Assembly: GCA_963699085.1 (NCBI GenBank)
Contig: CAVOTH010000002.1
Span: 186,001-250,000, forward strand
Reading direction: 5' to 3'
DNA: 64,000 nucleotides
From: Bog-756 sp963699085
GTDB taxonomy: Bacteria > Actinomycetota > Acidimicrobiia > Acidimicrobiales > RAAP-2
This document shows positions 43,606 to 52,496 of the stretch, one piece after another. The notes under the pieces were generated by a model. The model was not told where the DNA came from. It searched no databases and saw nothing but the letters and a program-made list of their open reading frames with translations. Both the position numbers and the translations under genes were made by a program. How positions within the stretch are numbered: position 1 is the stretch's first letter; each line of letters begins with the position of its first letter.

Positions 43606-45056
43606 GGGGTGAGCCCGTTGACTGCCTTGATCTCGACGTACTCGTCGAGGCCGTAGGTGCCCCACTCGCGGCCGATTCCCGACTCCTTGAAGCCTCCGAA
43701 CGGGGCCAGCGGATCGGGGGCGTAGCCGTTGATGCCGAACGTACCGGTGCGGACCGATCGGGCCACGCCGAGTCCTCGCTCGGGGTCGGAGGTGAACACC
43801 GAACCCGCCAACCCGTAGTGGGAGTCGTTGGCCAGCCGGATGGCGTCATCATCATCGTCGTAGGGGATGACGCAGAGTACCGGCCCGAAGATCTCCTCCT
43901 GGGCGATGCGCATCCCGTTGTCGACGTCGGCGAACACGGTGGGCTGGACGAACCAGCCCTTGGTCCGTCCCTCCGGCGCCTCCGGCCCACCGGTGACCAG
44001 CCGGGCACCATCGGCCATGCCGGTGTCGATGTAGCCCCGCACCCGATCGCGTTGGCGTCTGCTCACCAGTGGCCCCACCTTGACCTCCGGATCGTGCGGA
44101 TCACCCACCGTCAGGGACGCGGCCAAGTCGGCGATGGCGTCGACGGCCTCGGCATAGCGGGAGCGGGGGGCGAGGATCCGGGTCTGGGCCGCACAGGCCT
44201 GGCCGTTGTTGACAAAGGAGGTGAACCGGAGCGCCCGGGCCGCGCTGGCCAGGTCGGCATCGTCCAACAGGATGGCCGCCGACTTGCCGCCCAGCTCGAG
44301 GCTGCACCGGCGGAGGTCCCGGCCGCACCGGGCCCCGATCTCGCGCCCGGCCGCCGTGGAGCCGGTGAAGGAGACCTTGTCCACCCCGGCGTGACCGACC
44401 AGGGCGCGACCGGCGTCGACACCACCGGTCAGCACCGACACGGTGCCGAAGGGCAGGTCGGCCACCTCGAGGATCTCGGCCAGCAGCATGGCGTCGAGCG
44501 AAGCCTCAGGGGCGGCTTTGACCACCACGGTGCAGCCGGCCAGCAGCGCCGGCGCCAGCTTGACGGCGATCAATACCTGGGGCACGTTCCACGCCACGAC
44601 TGCGCCGACCACGCCGACCGGCTCCCGTCGCAGCAGATAGTCGAGATAGCGACCGGATCGCCGCTCTTCCCAAATCGTGGCGGCAGCCACGTCGATCGAA
44701 GAAGCCATGATGTCGAGCGGTGCCCCCACCTGGCCGAGCCGGGAGAACTTGATGGGCGCACCGTTCTCCGAGCTGATGGTCTGCGCCATCTCTTCGGCAC
44801 GACGGCCGAATTCGTCGATGAGCCGCTGCACCGCATCGATCCGGTCCCCTACGGCTGTCTTGGACCACTCCGATCGGTCGAATGCATCCCGAGCCGCCGA
44901 CACGGCGGCATCGACGTCGGCTGGACCCGCATCGGGGACCGTCCCGATCAGCTCCTCGGAGTGGGCCTCCACCACGTCGATGGTGGTGGTGGACTGTGGC
45001 GACACCCACGCCCCACCGATGAACAGCCGGGGGCGGTTCTGCAGTCCTGTGGTCAC
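43602..45056 (-). CDS. Aldehyde dehydrogenase
   Basis: A 484-residue NAD(P)-dependent enzyme oxidising aldehydes to acids. Cofactor and active-site motifs: VAWNVPQVLIAVKLAPALLAG (with the N of the oxyanion hole), VVVKAAPEAS, VSFTGSTAAGREIG, catalytic glutamate in LELGGKSAAILLDDAD and catalytic cysteine in FVNNGQACAAQTRI. EEIFGPVLCVIPY and FGGFKESGIGREWG complete the set. The GTG start lies 27 bases from the palindromic promoter element at 45084. Together with the ADH, P450 and acyl-CoA synthetase nearby it would complete alcohol-aldehyde-acid-CoA steps of a degradation route. Confidence 0.93.
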   Translation of the reverse strand: MTTGLQNRPRLFIGGAWVSPQSTTTIDVVEAHSEELIGTVPDAGPADVDAAVSAARDAFDRSEWSKTAVGDRIDAVQRLIDEFGRRAEEMAQTISSENGAPIKFSRLGQVGAPLDIMASSIDVAAATIWEERRSGRYLDYLLRREPVGVVGAVVAWNVPQVLIAVKLAPALLAGCTVVVKAAPEASLDAMLLAEILEVADLPFGTVSVLTGGVDAGRALVGHAGVDKVSFTGSTAAGREIGARCGRDLRRCSLELGGKSAAILLDDADLASAARALRFTSFVNNGQACAAQTRILAPRSRYAEAVDAIADLAASLTVGDPHDPEVKVGPLVSRRQRDRVRGYIDTGMADGARLVTGGPEAPEGRTKGWFVQPTVFADVDNGMRIAQEEIFGPVLCVIPYDDDDDAIRLANDSHYGLAGSVFTSDPERGLGVARSVRTGTFGINGYAPDPLAPFGGFKESGIGREWGTYGLDEYVEIKAVNGLTP

Positions 45057-45083
45057 CGGACACCGGCCGCAGCGGAGAGGTCC

Positions 45084-45111
45084 ATGTTACAAACCCTAGT
45101 TACTATGTAAC
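45084..45111 (-). promoter_or_regulatory. Promoter of the aldehyde dehydrogenase operon with GTTACA-N14-TGTAAC palindrome
   Basis: The palindrome is at 45086..45111. On the minus strand GTTACA would be the -35 and TAACAT (45089..45084) the -10, 16 bases apart, as in the two related sites. A second, nested inverted repeat GTTAC-N3-GTAAC lies at 45099..45111. Expected start of transcription is about 20 bases before the GTG at 45056. Confidence 0.6.
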
Positions 45112-45229
45112 GAGTACGTCGACGAAGGCCTCGGTCGCTGCAGTTGACCCTCGGCCCTGATCCGGACCGAACGGGCGCGTCCCCGGAGATGACCTGACCT
45201 TCGACGTCTTGACTCTCCATACTGTCCAT

Positions 45230-48200
45230 GTGACCGCCGAGCGACCATCCCTGATGATCGACGGCGCCAGCACCGGATCGGGCCTGAGCGGGGCTGATGG
45301 ATCGAGTCACCAGGTACGGGGAATGCGGTGGCGGCTCCTGGTGGCCGGCGTGCGCTGGCGGGTGTGGTCGACGCTGTCGATGCTGGTGGTGGCCGTCGTG
45401 GCGGTGGCGCTCAGTGCCTTCGGTCCCATCTACCTGCACAGCGCCGACCAGTCCATCGTCAATGGCACCCTCGATGGAGCGGTGGCCGCCAATACCGGCC
45501 TGACCCTGCAACCGTCGGGTGGCACCTCGTCCCCCGGAGCACTGGTTGCCGCTACCGCCCATGTCCCCAGGCCGGCCGGCGGCGGAGCCTGGTTCGGCCC
45601 GGGCATCGCCACCGCGTCGGCCGGGGTGAACCTGACGGCCGACGGCCAGCCCTACGGCGCCACCCTGGTGGCCCGCTCCGGGGTCTGCCGCCACGTGGTC
45701 ATCGTGACCGGAAGGTGTCCGAGCGGCGGGGCCACCACGATGATCAGCACGAGGAGCGCCCACGAGTTGGGCGTCGCCCTCGGCCAGACCCTGTCCGTCT
45801 CCTTCCGTCGGAACGGACCCGACGTGCCGTTGACCGTGGTCGGCCTGTACACCCCCGGTGATCCTGCGGACGGGTACTGGTGGGGAGAGGACTACTTCCC
45901 CTTCGGCTCCGGTCCTCCCGAGAAACCTCTGGTCGATGACCTGTTCTCGACCGCTTCCACCCTGGCCCGGGCCGACCGTTCTTCGACCATCGCCACCATG
46001 ATGCAACTCCCCTACATTCCGGGGTCGCTCTCGGTGGATGACGTGGGCGACTTCACATCGGCCATGGCCCGGTTCGCACTCTCCCAGGAACACCGGAGTG
46101 TGACCGTCAGCAGCCAGATCGGCCGACTGTTGGACCAGGCCGCCTCCACGCAACACACCACCACGACCATCGTGTGGGTCATCGAACTCCAGTTGGTCCT
46201 GTTGGCTCTCTTCACCCTGTACTTCGCCTCGACCCGCACCGCCTCGGAGCGGGAGTCCGACGTACAGCTGGCCGAACTCCGGGGTTACCGACGCCGCAGC
46301 ATGCTGGCCGTCGCCATGGCCGAACCGATGACCGTCGTCCTCATGGCGGTGCCGCTGGGCCTGGTCGTCGCCTGGGCGATCGCCTCCCTGTCGGCCTCTC
46401 ACCTGTTCCTCCCGGGGATCGGTGCGTCCATGAATGCGCCAGCCGTGCTCTCCGCGCTGGCCACGGCAGTGGTGGCGGCAGCAGCCATGGTCTTCGGTGC
46501 CCGACGAATGGTGGCGGCGGCCGAGTCGGGTCAAGGCGTCGAGGCTCGCAGCGCCGGTGACCGATCATCGATCGGGCGGGTCGTCGCCGATGCCGCCATC
46601 GTCGCCATCGCGCTGGCCGCCTTCATCGAACTAGCCGTCGTGGGGGTGTCCGGCACGGACGGGTCCTCGGTGAACCCCCTGGCCGCCTTCGCCCCCGGCC
46701 TCCTCGCACTCGGGGTCGGAGTACTGGGAGCTCGACTCCTCCCGTACGCTCTCGGGCCCACCCTCCCGCTGACCGAGAACTCACGGTTCGTGGCCACCAC
46801 GTTGGCCACCCGCCGGGTCACCCGCCGACCGGAGTTCAGCTCCCAGGTCATCCTGGTCATCGTGGCGGTGGCCCTGGCCTCCTTCGGGATCAGTGGTTGG
46901 GCGGTGGCAGCCAGGAACCGCTCGGTGCGTGACCGCTTCGACGTCGGGGCCCCGACCGTGCTGACCGTGTCCGTCCGCCCCGGGGTGGACTTCCTCCCCG
47001 CTGTCCGCCGAGCCGACGGTGGGGGACACTCGGCCATGGCCGTGGTGGTCGAGCACGCCAGCGATGGCACGACTCTGGCGGTGGACTCCAGCCGACTGGC
47101 CGACGTGGCCGTTTGGCCGTCCGCCCTCGGCAACCGGACCGCCGCTCAGGCAGCCGGAGACCTGATCACTCCGCATCTGGCGCCACCGGTCATCATCGCC
47201 GGCAGCCAACTGTCGTTGACCGCCGACGCCGACGTCGGGGCACAGCCGGCCCCGGAGCTGGTGGTCGACCTCTTCGACAACGGCTACCAGACACCGGAGC
47301 AGGTCCTCCTCGGTCCGGTCCAGTCGGGACCCCATACCTATGCGGGTTCATTGTCCGGGTTGTGCCCGTCGGGCTGCCGGCTCGTCGACCTGGCGCTGGC
47401 ATGGTCCGCATCGTTCGCCGGCGGTGTACCCACCGGATCGGTCCAACTGCTCGTCTCCTCGATCACCACGGCGACCGACCAGGGCCGTCCGCTGGTGGTC
47501 GATGCCGGCCTGACCGATGCACGGCGGTGGACCGCGCCCGATGGTGGCGCCGAGCTCTCTTCGAGTGCCGCCGGACTTCGGGCCGACGTGACACTCTCCC
47601 CGTATCAGCCGATCATCATCGCTCCCGCCGACACACCCCACCACCTGCCCGCCGTGGTGACCCCGGCGACCGCTCTGGCCCCCGGGTCGAGCAGTGGACT
47701 GTCGGTGACCGGCCTCGACGGTGCCACGCTCGACGCCAGATCGGTAGGCGAAGTGGCGGCACTGCCGAGAGTGGGGGGCTCGGCCACGCTGGTAGATCTG
47801 GGCACCGCCTACCGGCTCCTCTCCGGTCAGGTGACCAATGCCACCTTCGAGGTGTGGCTGGGCTCCGGTGGGTCCGCCTCCTTCGAGAAGCGTCTGGCCG
47901 ACCAGGGCATCACCGTGGTCGGTGTGGACTCGACCGCCGGCGCCGCAGGCACCGGGGGAGGGAGCGGCATCGGCCTCGCCTACACCCTGTTCCTGATGGC
48001 CGCCGTGGCCGCCGCCGCTCTCGCCGTCGGAGTCACCGCCTTCGCCCTCGCCGTGAGCTCCCGTCGGCGCGGACCCGAGCTCGCCGCCTTGGGAGCCGTG
48101 GGGATCTCGGGCGTGGCACGCCGACGATCCATCGAGATCGAGCAGGGCCTCACCGTCGGGGTGGGCGTCGTCCTGGGGGCGCTGGTCGGCCTCACCGCCG

Positions 48201-48397
48201 CCGCGCTCACCCTGCCGTCCCTTCCCGAGTTCGTCGCACTGGGGCCGGGGCCGCCCTTGGAGCTCGGCCTGCCGATCGGGCCTCTGGTGGTCACATTCCT
48301 GGTCCTCGTCGTCGCCCTCGGCATCACCGTGGCGATCGGCGCCCGGTCGGTGATGCGCTCGGCCCGGAGGGAGCGTCTGGGGGTGGGCCGGGCATGA
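45230..48397 (+). CDS. Large FtsX-family ABC transporter permease
   Basis: An inner-membrane protein of about 1055 residues with the layout of MacB/LolCE-type permeases with two FtsX modules. An N-terminal hydrophobic segment (VWSTLSMLVVAVVAVALSAF) precedes a large extracytoplasmic region. Three-helix FtsX cores follow near residues 310-430 (WVIELQLVLLALFTLYFA, VAMAEPMTVVLMAVPLGLVV) and at the C-terminus (AYTLFLMAAVAAAALAVGV, LTVGVGVVLGALVGLTAAA, GPLVVTFLVLVVALGITVAI), with further helices at about 455-500 and near 545. These transporters export peptides, lipids or drugs, or act by mechanotransmission. GTG 45230 is taken as start; TTG 45209 would add seven residues. The stop overlaps the first ATPase gene (ATGA). 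Confidence 0.85.
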   Translation: MTAERPSLMIDGASTGSGLSGADGSSHQVRGMRWRLLVAGVRWRVWSTLSMLVVAVVAVALSAFGPIYLHSADQSIVNGTLDGAVAANTGLTLQPSGGTSSPGALVAATAHVPRPAGGGAWFGPGIATASAGVNLTADGQPYGATLVARSGVCRHVVIVTGRCPSGGATTMISTRSAHELGVALGQTLSVSFRRNGPDVPLTVVGLYTPGDPADGYWWGEDYFPFGSGPPEKPLVDDLFSTASTLARADRSSTIATMMQLPYIPGSLSVDDVGDFTSAMARFALSQEHRSVTVSSQIGRLLDQAASTQHTTTTIVWVIELQLVLLALFTLYFASTRTASERESDVQLAELRGYRRRSMLAVAMAEPMTVVLMAVPLGLVVAWAIASLSASHLFLPGIGASMNAPAVLSALATAVVAAAAMVFGARRMVAAAESGQGVEARSAGDRSSIGRVVADAAIVAIALAAFIELAVVGVSGTDGSSVNPLAAFAPGLLALGVGVLGARLLPYALGPTLPLTENSRFVATTLATRRVTRRPEFSSQVILVIVAVALASFGISGWAVAARNRSVRDRFDVGAPTVLTVSVRPGVDFLPAVRRADGGGHSAMAVVVEHASDGTTLAVDSSRLADVAVWPSALGNRTAAQAAGDLITPHLAPPVIIAGSQLSLTADADVGAQPAPELVVDLFDNGYQTPEQVLLGPVQSGPHTYAGSLSGLCPSGCRLVDLALAWSASFAGGVPTGSVQLLVSSITTATDQGRPLVVDAGLTDARRWTAPDGGAELSSSAAGLRADVTLSPYQPIIIAPADTPHHLPAVVTPATALAPGSSSGLSVTGLDGATLDARSVGEVAALPRVGGSATLVDLGTAYRLLSGQVTNATFEVWLGSGGSASFEKRLADQGITVVGVDSTAGAAGTGGGSGIGLAYTLFLMAAVAAAALAVGVTAFALAVSSRRRGPELAALGAVGISGVARRRSIEIEQGLTVGVGVVLGALVGLTAAALTLPSLPEFVALGPGPPLELGLPIGPLVVTFLVLVVALGITVAIGARSVMRSARRERLGVGRA

Positions 48398-49263
48398 CCA
48401 CCGCGGCAGTCACGGCGACACGGGACGTCGGAGGTCTGGCCGTTCGCCTCGAAGGGGTGGTCCACCTCTACCACCAGAGGGGCGCCGACATCGTCGCCCT
48501 CCGTGGGGTGGATCTCGATGTCGCCGGCGGAGAGATGGTGGCCCTGCTCGGGCCATCGGGGATGGGAAAGTCGACGGTGATGCGATTGGTCGCCGGACTC
48601 ACGCGGCCCTCTGCCGGGGTGGTCTGGGTCGGCGGACACGAATTGAGCAAGCTGTCGGCCACGGAACGGCGCGCCCTCCGGGCTACCGACATCGGGTACC
48701 TCGTGCAAGGAACCGACCCCAACCTCTTGATGCACGCCACCGCTCTCCAGAACATCTGGTTCGCCCAACACGGCGCCCGGGCACGGGGACGCCGACCGCC
48801 GCTGGAGCCGGACGAGCTCCTCGACCTCCTCGGACTCTCACCCCTCGCCGGGGCACGGATGGATGACCTGTCCCGGGGTCAGCAGCAACTCGTCGCGCTG
48901 GTCGCCGCCGTGGCATCAGGACCCGGGCTGCTGCTCGCCGACGAACCGACGAGCCAACTGGACGTGGAGGCCGGAGCCGGGGTGGTCGACCTCCTCCGAC
49001 GGATAAACGCTGAGTTCGGAACCACCGTCGTCCTGGTCACCCATGACAGTGCGATCTCCTCCTCGTTCCCCCGTACGGTCACCATCCGGGACGGCCGGGT
49101 GGGAGCGGAGGGTCGCCATGGTGAGGAGTACGCGGTGGTCGACGGATCAGGCTCGGTACAGCTTCCGGCGGACGTCCTGGACATCCTTCCTCCGGCCACC
49201 CGGGTGCGGGTGGTACGCGGCCCGGAGGGCGTCGAGCTACGGATCGTGCGGGACCAACCGTGA
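48394..49263 (+). CDS. ABC transporter ATPase, MacB/LolD type (first subunit)
   Basis: A 289-residue nucleotide-binding subunit. Walker A is LLGPSGMGKSTVMRL, the Q-loop GYLVQGTDPN, the signature LSRGQQQLVAL (arginine replaces the second residue of the usual LSGGQ), Walker B GLLLADEPTSQLD with the catalytic glutamate, and the switch histidine is in VVLVTHDSAIS. Beyond the core there is an extra C-terminal stretch of about 60 residues (ADVLDILPPATRVRVVRG). It overlaps the permease gene before it and the second ATPase gene after it by four bases each, so all three are translationally coupled. It pairs with the second ATPase as a heterodimer (inference). Confidence 0.92.
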   Translation: MTTAAVTATRDVGGLAVRLEGVVHLYHQRGADIVALRGVDLDVAGGEMVALLGPSGMGKSTVMRLVAGLTRPSAGVVWVGGHELSKLSATERRALRATDIGYLVQGTDPNLLMHATALQNIWFAQHGARARGRRPPLEPDELLDLLGLSPLAGARMDDLSRGQQQLVALVAAVASGPGLLLADEPTSQLDVEAGAGVVDLLRRINAEFGTTVVLVTHDSAISSSFPRTVTIRDGRVGAEGRHGEEYAVVDGSGSVQLPADVLDILPPATRVRVVRGPEGVELRIVRDQP

Positions 49264-49931
49264 GCGGAGTCGATGACCAGCTGGCCCACGCCGAGCTGCA
49301 GCTCGACGGAGTCGTGTTCGAGCCGGGCGGGAACCACGTCCTCGGCCCGCTCGACCTGGCGGTCCGGGCCGGAGAGCCACTGGCGGTGACCGGGCCGTCG
49401 GGTGCCGGCAAGACCGCCTTGTGCCTCATCATGGCTGGCGCACTCAAGCCCACGGGCGGAAGCGTGCTCCTCGACGGTGTCCCCATCGATGATGAACGTG
49501 TCCTCGTCGGGCTGGTGCTGCAGCACCACGGGCTGGTGGCCGGCCTGACGGCGATGGAGAACGTCGCCCTGCCGCTGCAGTCCCGGAGATTCGAGCGACA
49601 CGACGTCGCCCGCCGAGTCGCCTCGGCGCTGGCATCGGTGGGACTGTCCGCAGAGGCGGGTCGGCCGATCGAGGAACTGTCGGGCGGGGAGCGTCAACGG
49701 GTGGGTGTGGCCCGGGCGATCGCCGGCGATCCCCGGCTGCTGGTCGCTGACGAGCCCACCGCCGACCTGGACGCCGACAATCGCACGAGAGTGATGGAGC
49801 TGCTCACGGCGCCGACCACCGACCCCCGGATCGTGGTTGTCGCCTCCGATGATCCCGAGATCCTCCGGGGGTTTCGCCACGTGATCGAACTCCTCCCACC
49901 GGGACGGACCCGAGGCGATGACCACACCTGA
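49260..49931 (+). CDS. ABC transporter ATPase, MacB/LolD type (second subunit)
   Basis: A 223-residue nucleotide-binding subunit. Walker A is VTGPSGAGKTALCL, the Q-loop VGLVLQHHGLVAG, the signature is the standard ELSGGERQRVGVARA and Walker B LLVADEPTADLD. The switch histidine is missing: the strand ends VVVASDDPE instead of xxTHD. The protein is otherwise well conserved, so it is probably the degenerate partner of the first ATPase: its intact signature would complete the active site of subunit one, while its own site would be weak. The GTG start overlaps the previous stop. Confidence 0.92.
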   Translation: MSGVDDQLAHAELQLDGVVFEPGGNHVLGPLDLAVRAGEPLAVTGPSGAGKTALCLIMAGALKPTGGSVLLDGVPIDDERVLVGLVLQHHGLVAGLTAMENVALPLQSRRFERHDVARRVASALASVGLSAEAGRPIEELSGGERQRVGVARAIAGDPRLLVADEPTADLDADNRTRVMELLTAPTTDPRIVVVASDDPEILRGFRHVIELLPPGRTRGDDHT

Positions 49932-49968
49932 CTGCCGGTGGCTGACCTGGGCATTCGGAAGAATCGAA

Positions 49969-50028
49969 ACGAAACGGTTGCGTTCTGTATCGGGATCCTC
50001 TATGTTGAATGAGACGGAACCGTTCCGT
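49969..50028 (+). promoter_or_regulatory. Promoter flanked by two palindromic operators (TetR at 50055)
   Basis: -35 TTGCGT (49978..49983), 17 bases, -10 TATGTT (50001..50006). Operator one, ACGAAAC-G-GTTGCGT (49969..49983), covers the -35 with one mismatch between arms. Operator two, ACGGAAC-C-GTTCCGT (50014..50028), is a perfect palindrome just past the expected start. Centres are 45 bp apart. Confidence 0.65.
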
Positions 50029-50054
50029 TTCAGAATTCGTAGAGAGTGCGTCGC

Positions 50055-50666
50055 ATGGCCATCATCGAGACACAGATCACCGAGCCGGAAGATCGACCTT
50101 CTGGACCGAGGGCTGCCGCCAGGCGCCAGGCGATCCTGGATGCGGCGATCGCGCTGCTCATGGAGGTCGGCTACGACCGCATGAGCATGGATGCGCTGGC
50201 TGAGCGGGCCCGTGCCGGCAAGGCCACCATCTACCGGCACTGGGCCGGCAAGGCCGAGGTCGTGGTGGAGGCCATCCGCTGTCGCAAGTGCGACGATTTC
50301 TTGGCACTGCCGGATACCGGATCGGTCCGCAGCGACCTGCTGGCGGCTCTCAATCGCAGCCGCGAGTCCTTCACCGAGGAGGACTCGGCCCTCATCATCG
50401 GGATGGTCTCGGCCATGCACCACGACCAGGAGTTGGCCGATCTGATGCGCCAGCAGCTTTCCGAGAGCAAGCAGGGCCTGTTCGACGAGATCGTCACCCG
50501 TGCCGTCCAGCGTGGCGAGCCGGTGTCGATGAGGGCCGCGCCGATCGCCAATGAGGTCAGCACCGCAATGTTCTTCAATCGGGTGGCCATGGGCGGTGGC
50601 GATATCGACGAGGACTTCGTCGTCCATCTGGTCGACGACGTCATCCTCCCGCTCCTCCGCTGCTGA
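50055..50666 (+). CDS. TetR/AcrR family transcriptional regulator
   Basis: A 203-residue repressor. DNA-binding helices at about residues 22-70: RRQAILDAAIALLMEVGYD, MSMDALAERARAGKATIYRH and WAGKAEVVVEAIR. The C-terminal part (DLLAALNRSRESFTEED, HDQELADLMRQQLSESKQG) is of the TetR_C type common in regulators of multidrug efflux. The ATG at 50055 is preferred to GTG 50046 because AGAGAG lies eight bases before it. Two palindromes flank its promoter, suggesting autoregulation. The MFS exporter gene follows on the same strand after 134 bases and is its likely target. Confidence 0.9.
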   Translation: MAIIETQITEPEDRPSGPRAAARRQAILDAAIALLMEVGYDRMSMDALAERARAGKATIYRHWAGKAEVVVEAIRCRKCDDFLALPDTGSVRSDLLAALNRSRESFTEEDSALIIGMVSAMHHDQELADLMRQQLSESKQGLFDEIVTRAVQRGEPVSMRAAPIANEVSTAMFFNRVAMGGGDIDEDFVVHLVDDVILPLLRC

Positions 50667-50800
50667 CTTCCCACCCGTGACCCTGACGAGTAGGCGTCCC
50701 CCCGTCTAGTTCGTCGCGCGCTTCACCCTGCTGTTCCGACGTACCCGTTCATTCCCGTTTCCGCTTGTACGCAGACCCTCCACCCCCCCAAGGAGATTCC

Positions 50801-52294
50801 ATGACCACCGTTACCGACCCGGTCGGACCACCGATACAGCTGAACCCCCGGGAGGCGGACCCCAAGCGCTGGGCTGCCCTGGCTGTCATCGCCGTCGCCC
50901 AGCTCATGGTGGTGCTCGACGCCTCCATCGTCACCATCGCCCTCCCGTCGGCCCAGAGGTCGCTGCACATCTCCACCGATAACCGCCAGTGGGTGCTGAC
51001 CGCCTACACGCTGGCCTTCGGCGGACTGCTGCTCCTCGGTGGGCGGATCGCCGACTACGTCGGCCGCAAGCGCATGTTCATCATCGGCCTGCTGGGGTTC
51101 GCCGGCGCGTCGGCACTCGGTGGGGCCGCAATCAACGCTCCCATGCTGTTCGGAGCCCGCGCCCTCCAGGGGGCCATGGCCGCTCTGCTCGCTCCGGCCG
51201 CACTCTCTCTCATCACCGTGACCTTCACCGAGGTGAAGGAGCGGGCCACCGCCTTCGGCGTCTACGGAGCGATCGCCGGTGGAGGTGCCGCCATCGGGCT
51301 GATCATGGGCGGGGTCCTCACCCAGTACGCATCGTGGCGTTGGTGCCTCTTCGTCAATGTCCCGATCGCCATCATCACGGCGGTGGTGGCGGTGCCGATC
51401 GTCCGGGAGAGCAAGGCGCACGGCAACACCAGTTACGACATCCCCGGGGCCATCACGGTCACGGCCGGTCTGGTCTCGCTCGTCTACGGCTTCACCCAGG
51501 CCGCCCAGAACGGATGGACCGCCACCGCCACTCTGGCGTACCTGGGTGCCGCAGTCGTACTGCTGGCCGCCTTCGTGGTCATCGAGCTCCGGAGCAAGAA
51601 TCCGCTCCTGCCGATGCGGGTCGTCCTGGAGCGCACCCGCGGCGGCTCGTTCCTGAGCTCTCTGATGGTGGGGTCCGGACTGATGGGGATGTTCCTCTTC
51701 CTCACCTTCTACTTCCAGGAGAATCTGGGGTACTCGGCGCTGAAGACCGGGTTCGCCTTCCTGCCTTTCTCGGCCGGGATCATCCTGGGTGCCGGGGTAT
51801 CGTCGAAGATCATTCCCCGCACCGGACCCAAGCCGGTCATGGTGGGCGGTTTCACCGCCGCCACCCTGGGCATGTTGTGGTTGACCCGGATCGGTGCCCA
51901 CACTTCGTTCGCAGCCCATGTGCTGCCGGCGGAGATCCTCATCAGTCTGGGCATGGGTCTGGCATTCGTTCCCATGAGCAGCACCGCCCTGTTCGGGGTG
52001 CCGTCCCACGACGCCGGTGTGGCCAGCGCCACCCTCAACGCCACCCAACAGATCGGTGGCTCCCTCGGGACGGCTCTCCTCAACACCGTCTTCGCCTCCA
52101 CCACGGCTGCCTACCTGGCCACCCGGGTCGATACCCCCGCCGTCCGCGAGGCGGCTCAGATCCATGGCTACACCATCGGATTCACCATCGGAGCGATGTT
52201 CCTGGCCATCGCCGCCCTGTCCTCCGCGTTCCTGATCAAGGCCAAGCGTGAGGACATGGCCCAGATGGACGACATGGCGCTCGCCCCGGTCTGA
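50801..52294 (+). CDS. MFS drug exporter, DHA2 (14-helix) family
   Basis: A 497-residue inner-membrane exporter driven by proton exchange. Features are the helix 1 signature VIAVAQLMVVLDASIVTIAL (motif D1 of DHA2), WVLTAYTLAFGGLLLLGGRI with GRIADYVGRKRMFIIG as motif A, and GVYGAIAGGGAAIGLIMGGV as the antiporter motif C. About 14 hydrophobic segments can be counted. Substrates of such proteins are cationic dyes, antibiotics or other hydrophobic toxins. ATG 50801 has a strong ribosome site (AAGGAGATT). It follows a TetR gene and is closed by a strong hairpin. Confidence 0.92.
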   Translation: MTTVTDPVGPPIQLNPREADPKRWAALAVIAVAQLMVVLDASIVTIALPSAQRSLHISTDNRQWVLTAYTLAFGGLLLLGGRIADYVGRKRMFIIGLLGFAGASALGGAAINAPMLFGARALQGAMAALLAPAALSLITVTFTEVKERATAFGVYGAIAGGGAAIGLIMGGVLTQYASWRWCLFVNVPIAIITAVVAVPIVRESKAHGNTSYDIPGAITVTAGLVSLVYGFTQAAQNGWTATATLAYLGAAVVLLAAFVVIELRSKNPLLPMRVVLERTRGGSFLSSLMVGSGLMGMFLFLTFYFQENLGYSALKTGFAFLPFSAGIILGAGVSSKIIPRTGPKPVMVGGFTAATLGMLWLTRIGAHTSFAAHVLPAEILISLGMGLAFVPMSSTALFGVPSHDAGVASATLNATQQIGGSLGTALLNTVFASTTAAYLATRVDTPAVREAAQIHGYTIGFTIGAMFLAIAALSSAFLIKAKREDMAQMDDMALAPV

Positions 52295-52319
52295 GTTCTC
52301 GAAAGGGAGAGCCGCCGGG

Positions 52320-52366
52320 CCGGGCCCGGTTCCACGGTTGTCATCGACAGCCGTGGAACGGCCCGG
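52320..52366 (+). terminator. Long hairpin after the MFS exporter gene
   Basis: GTTCCACGG (52329..52337) pairs with CCGTGGAAC (52351..52359), with an inner TGTC/GACA pairing around a three-base loop and an outer CCGGGCC/GGCCCGG pairing with a small bulge. There is no T-run after it. It starts 25 bases past the stop codon. Confidence 0.6.
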
Positions 52367-52496
52367 TCAACGGCGGAAATCTCGCGGTACCCGCTGAGGT
52401 CCTGGGGATCAGTGGTGGGAGAGCTGGGACGGTCAAGTTCCTAGGCACGGGCGCCGATACACCGGAGAGCACATCCCCGTCCTGAGAGCCGCTCCC

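Noticed and set aside
48879..50627. Open frame of about 580 codons on the minus strand across two ABC ATPase genes and a TetR gene
   Set aside because: It is antisense to three genes with full motif sets and its translation has no recognisable domain; long antisense frames are expected at this GC content.
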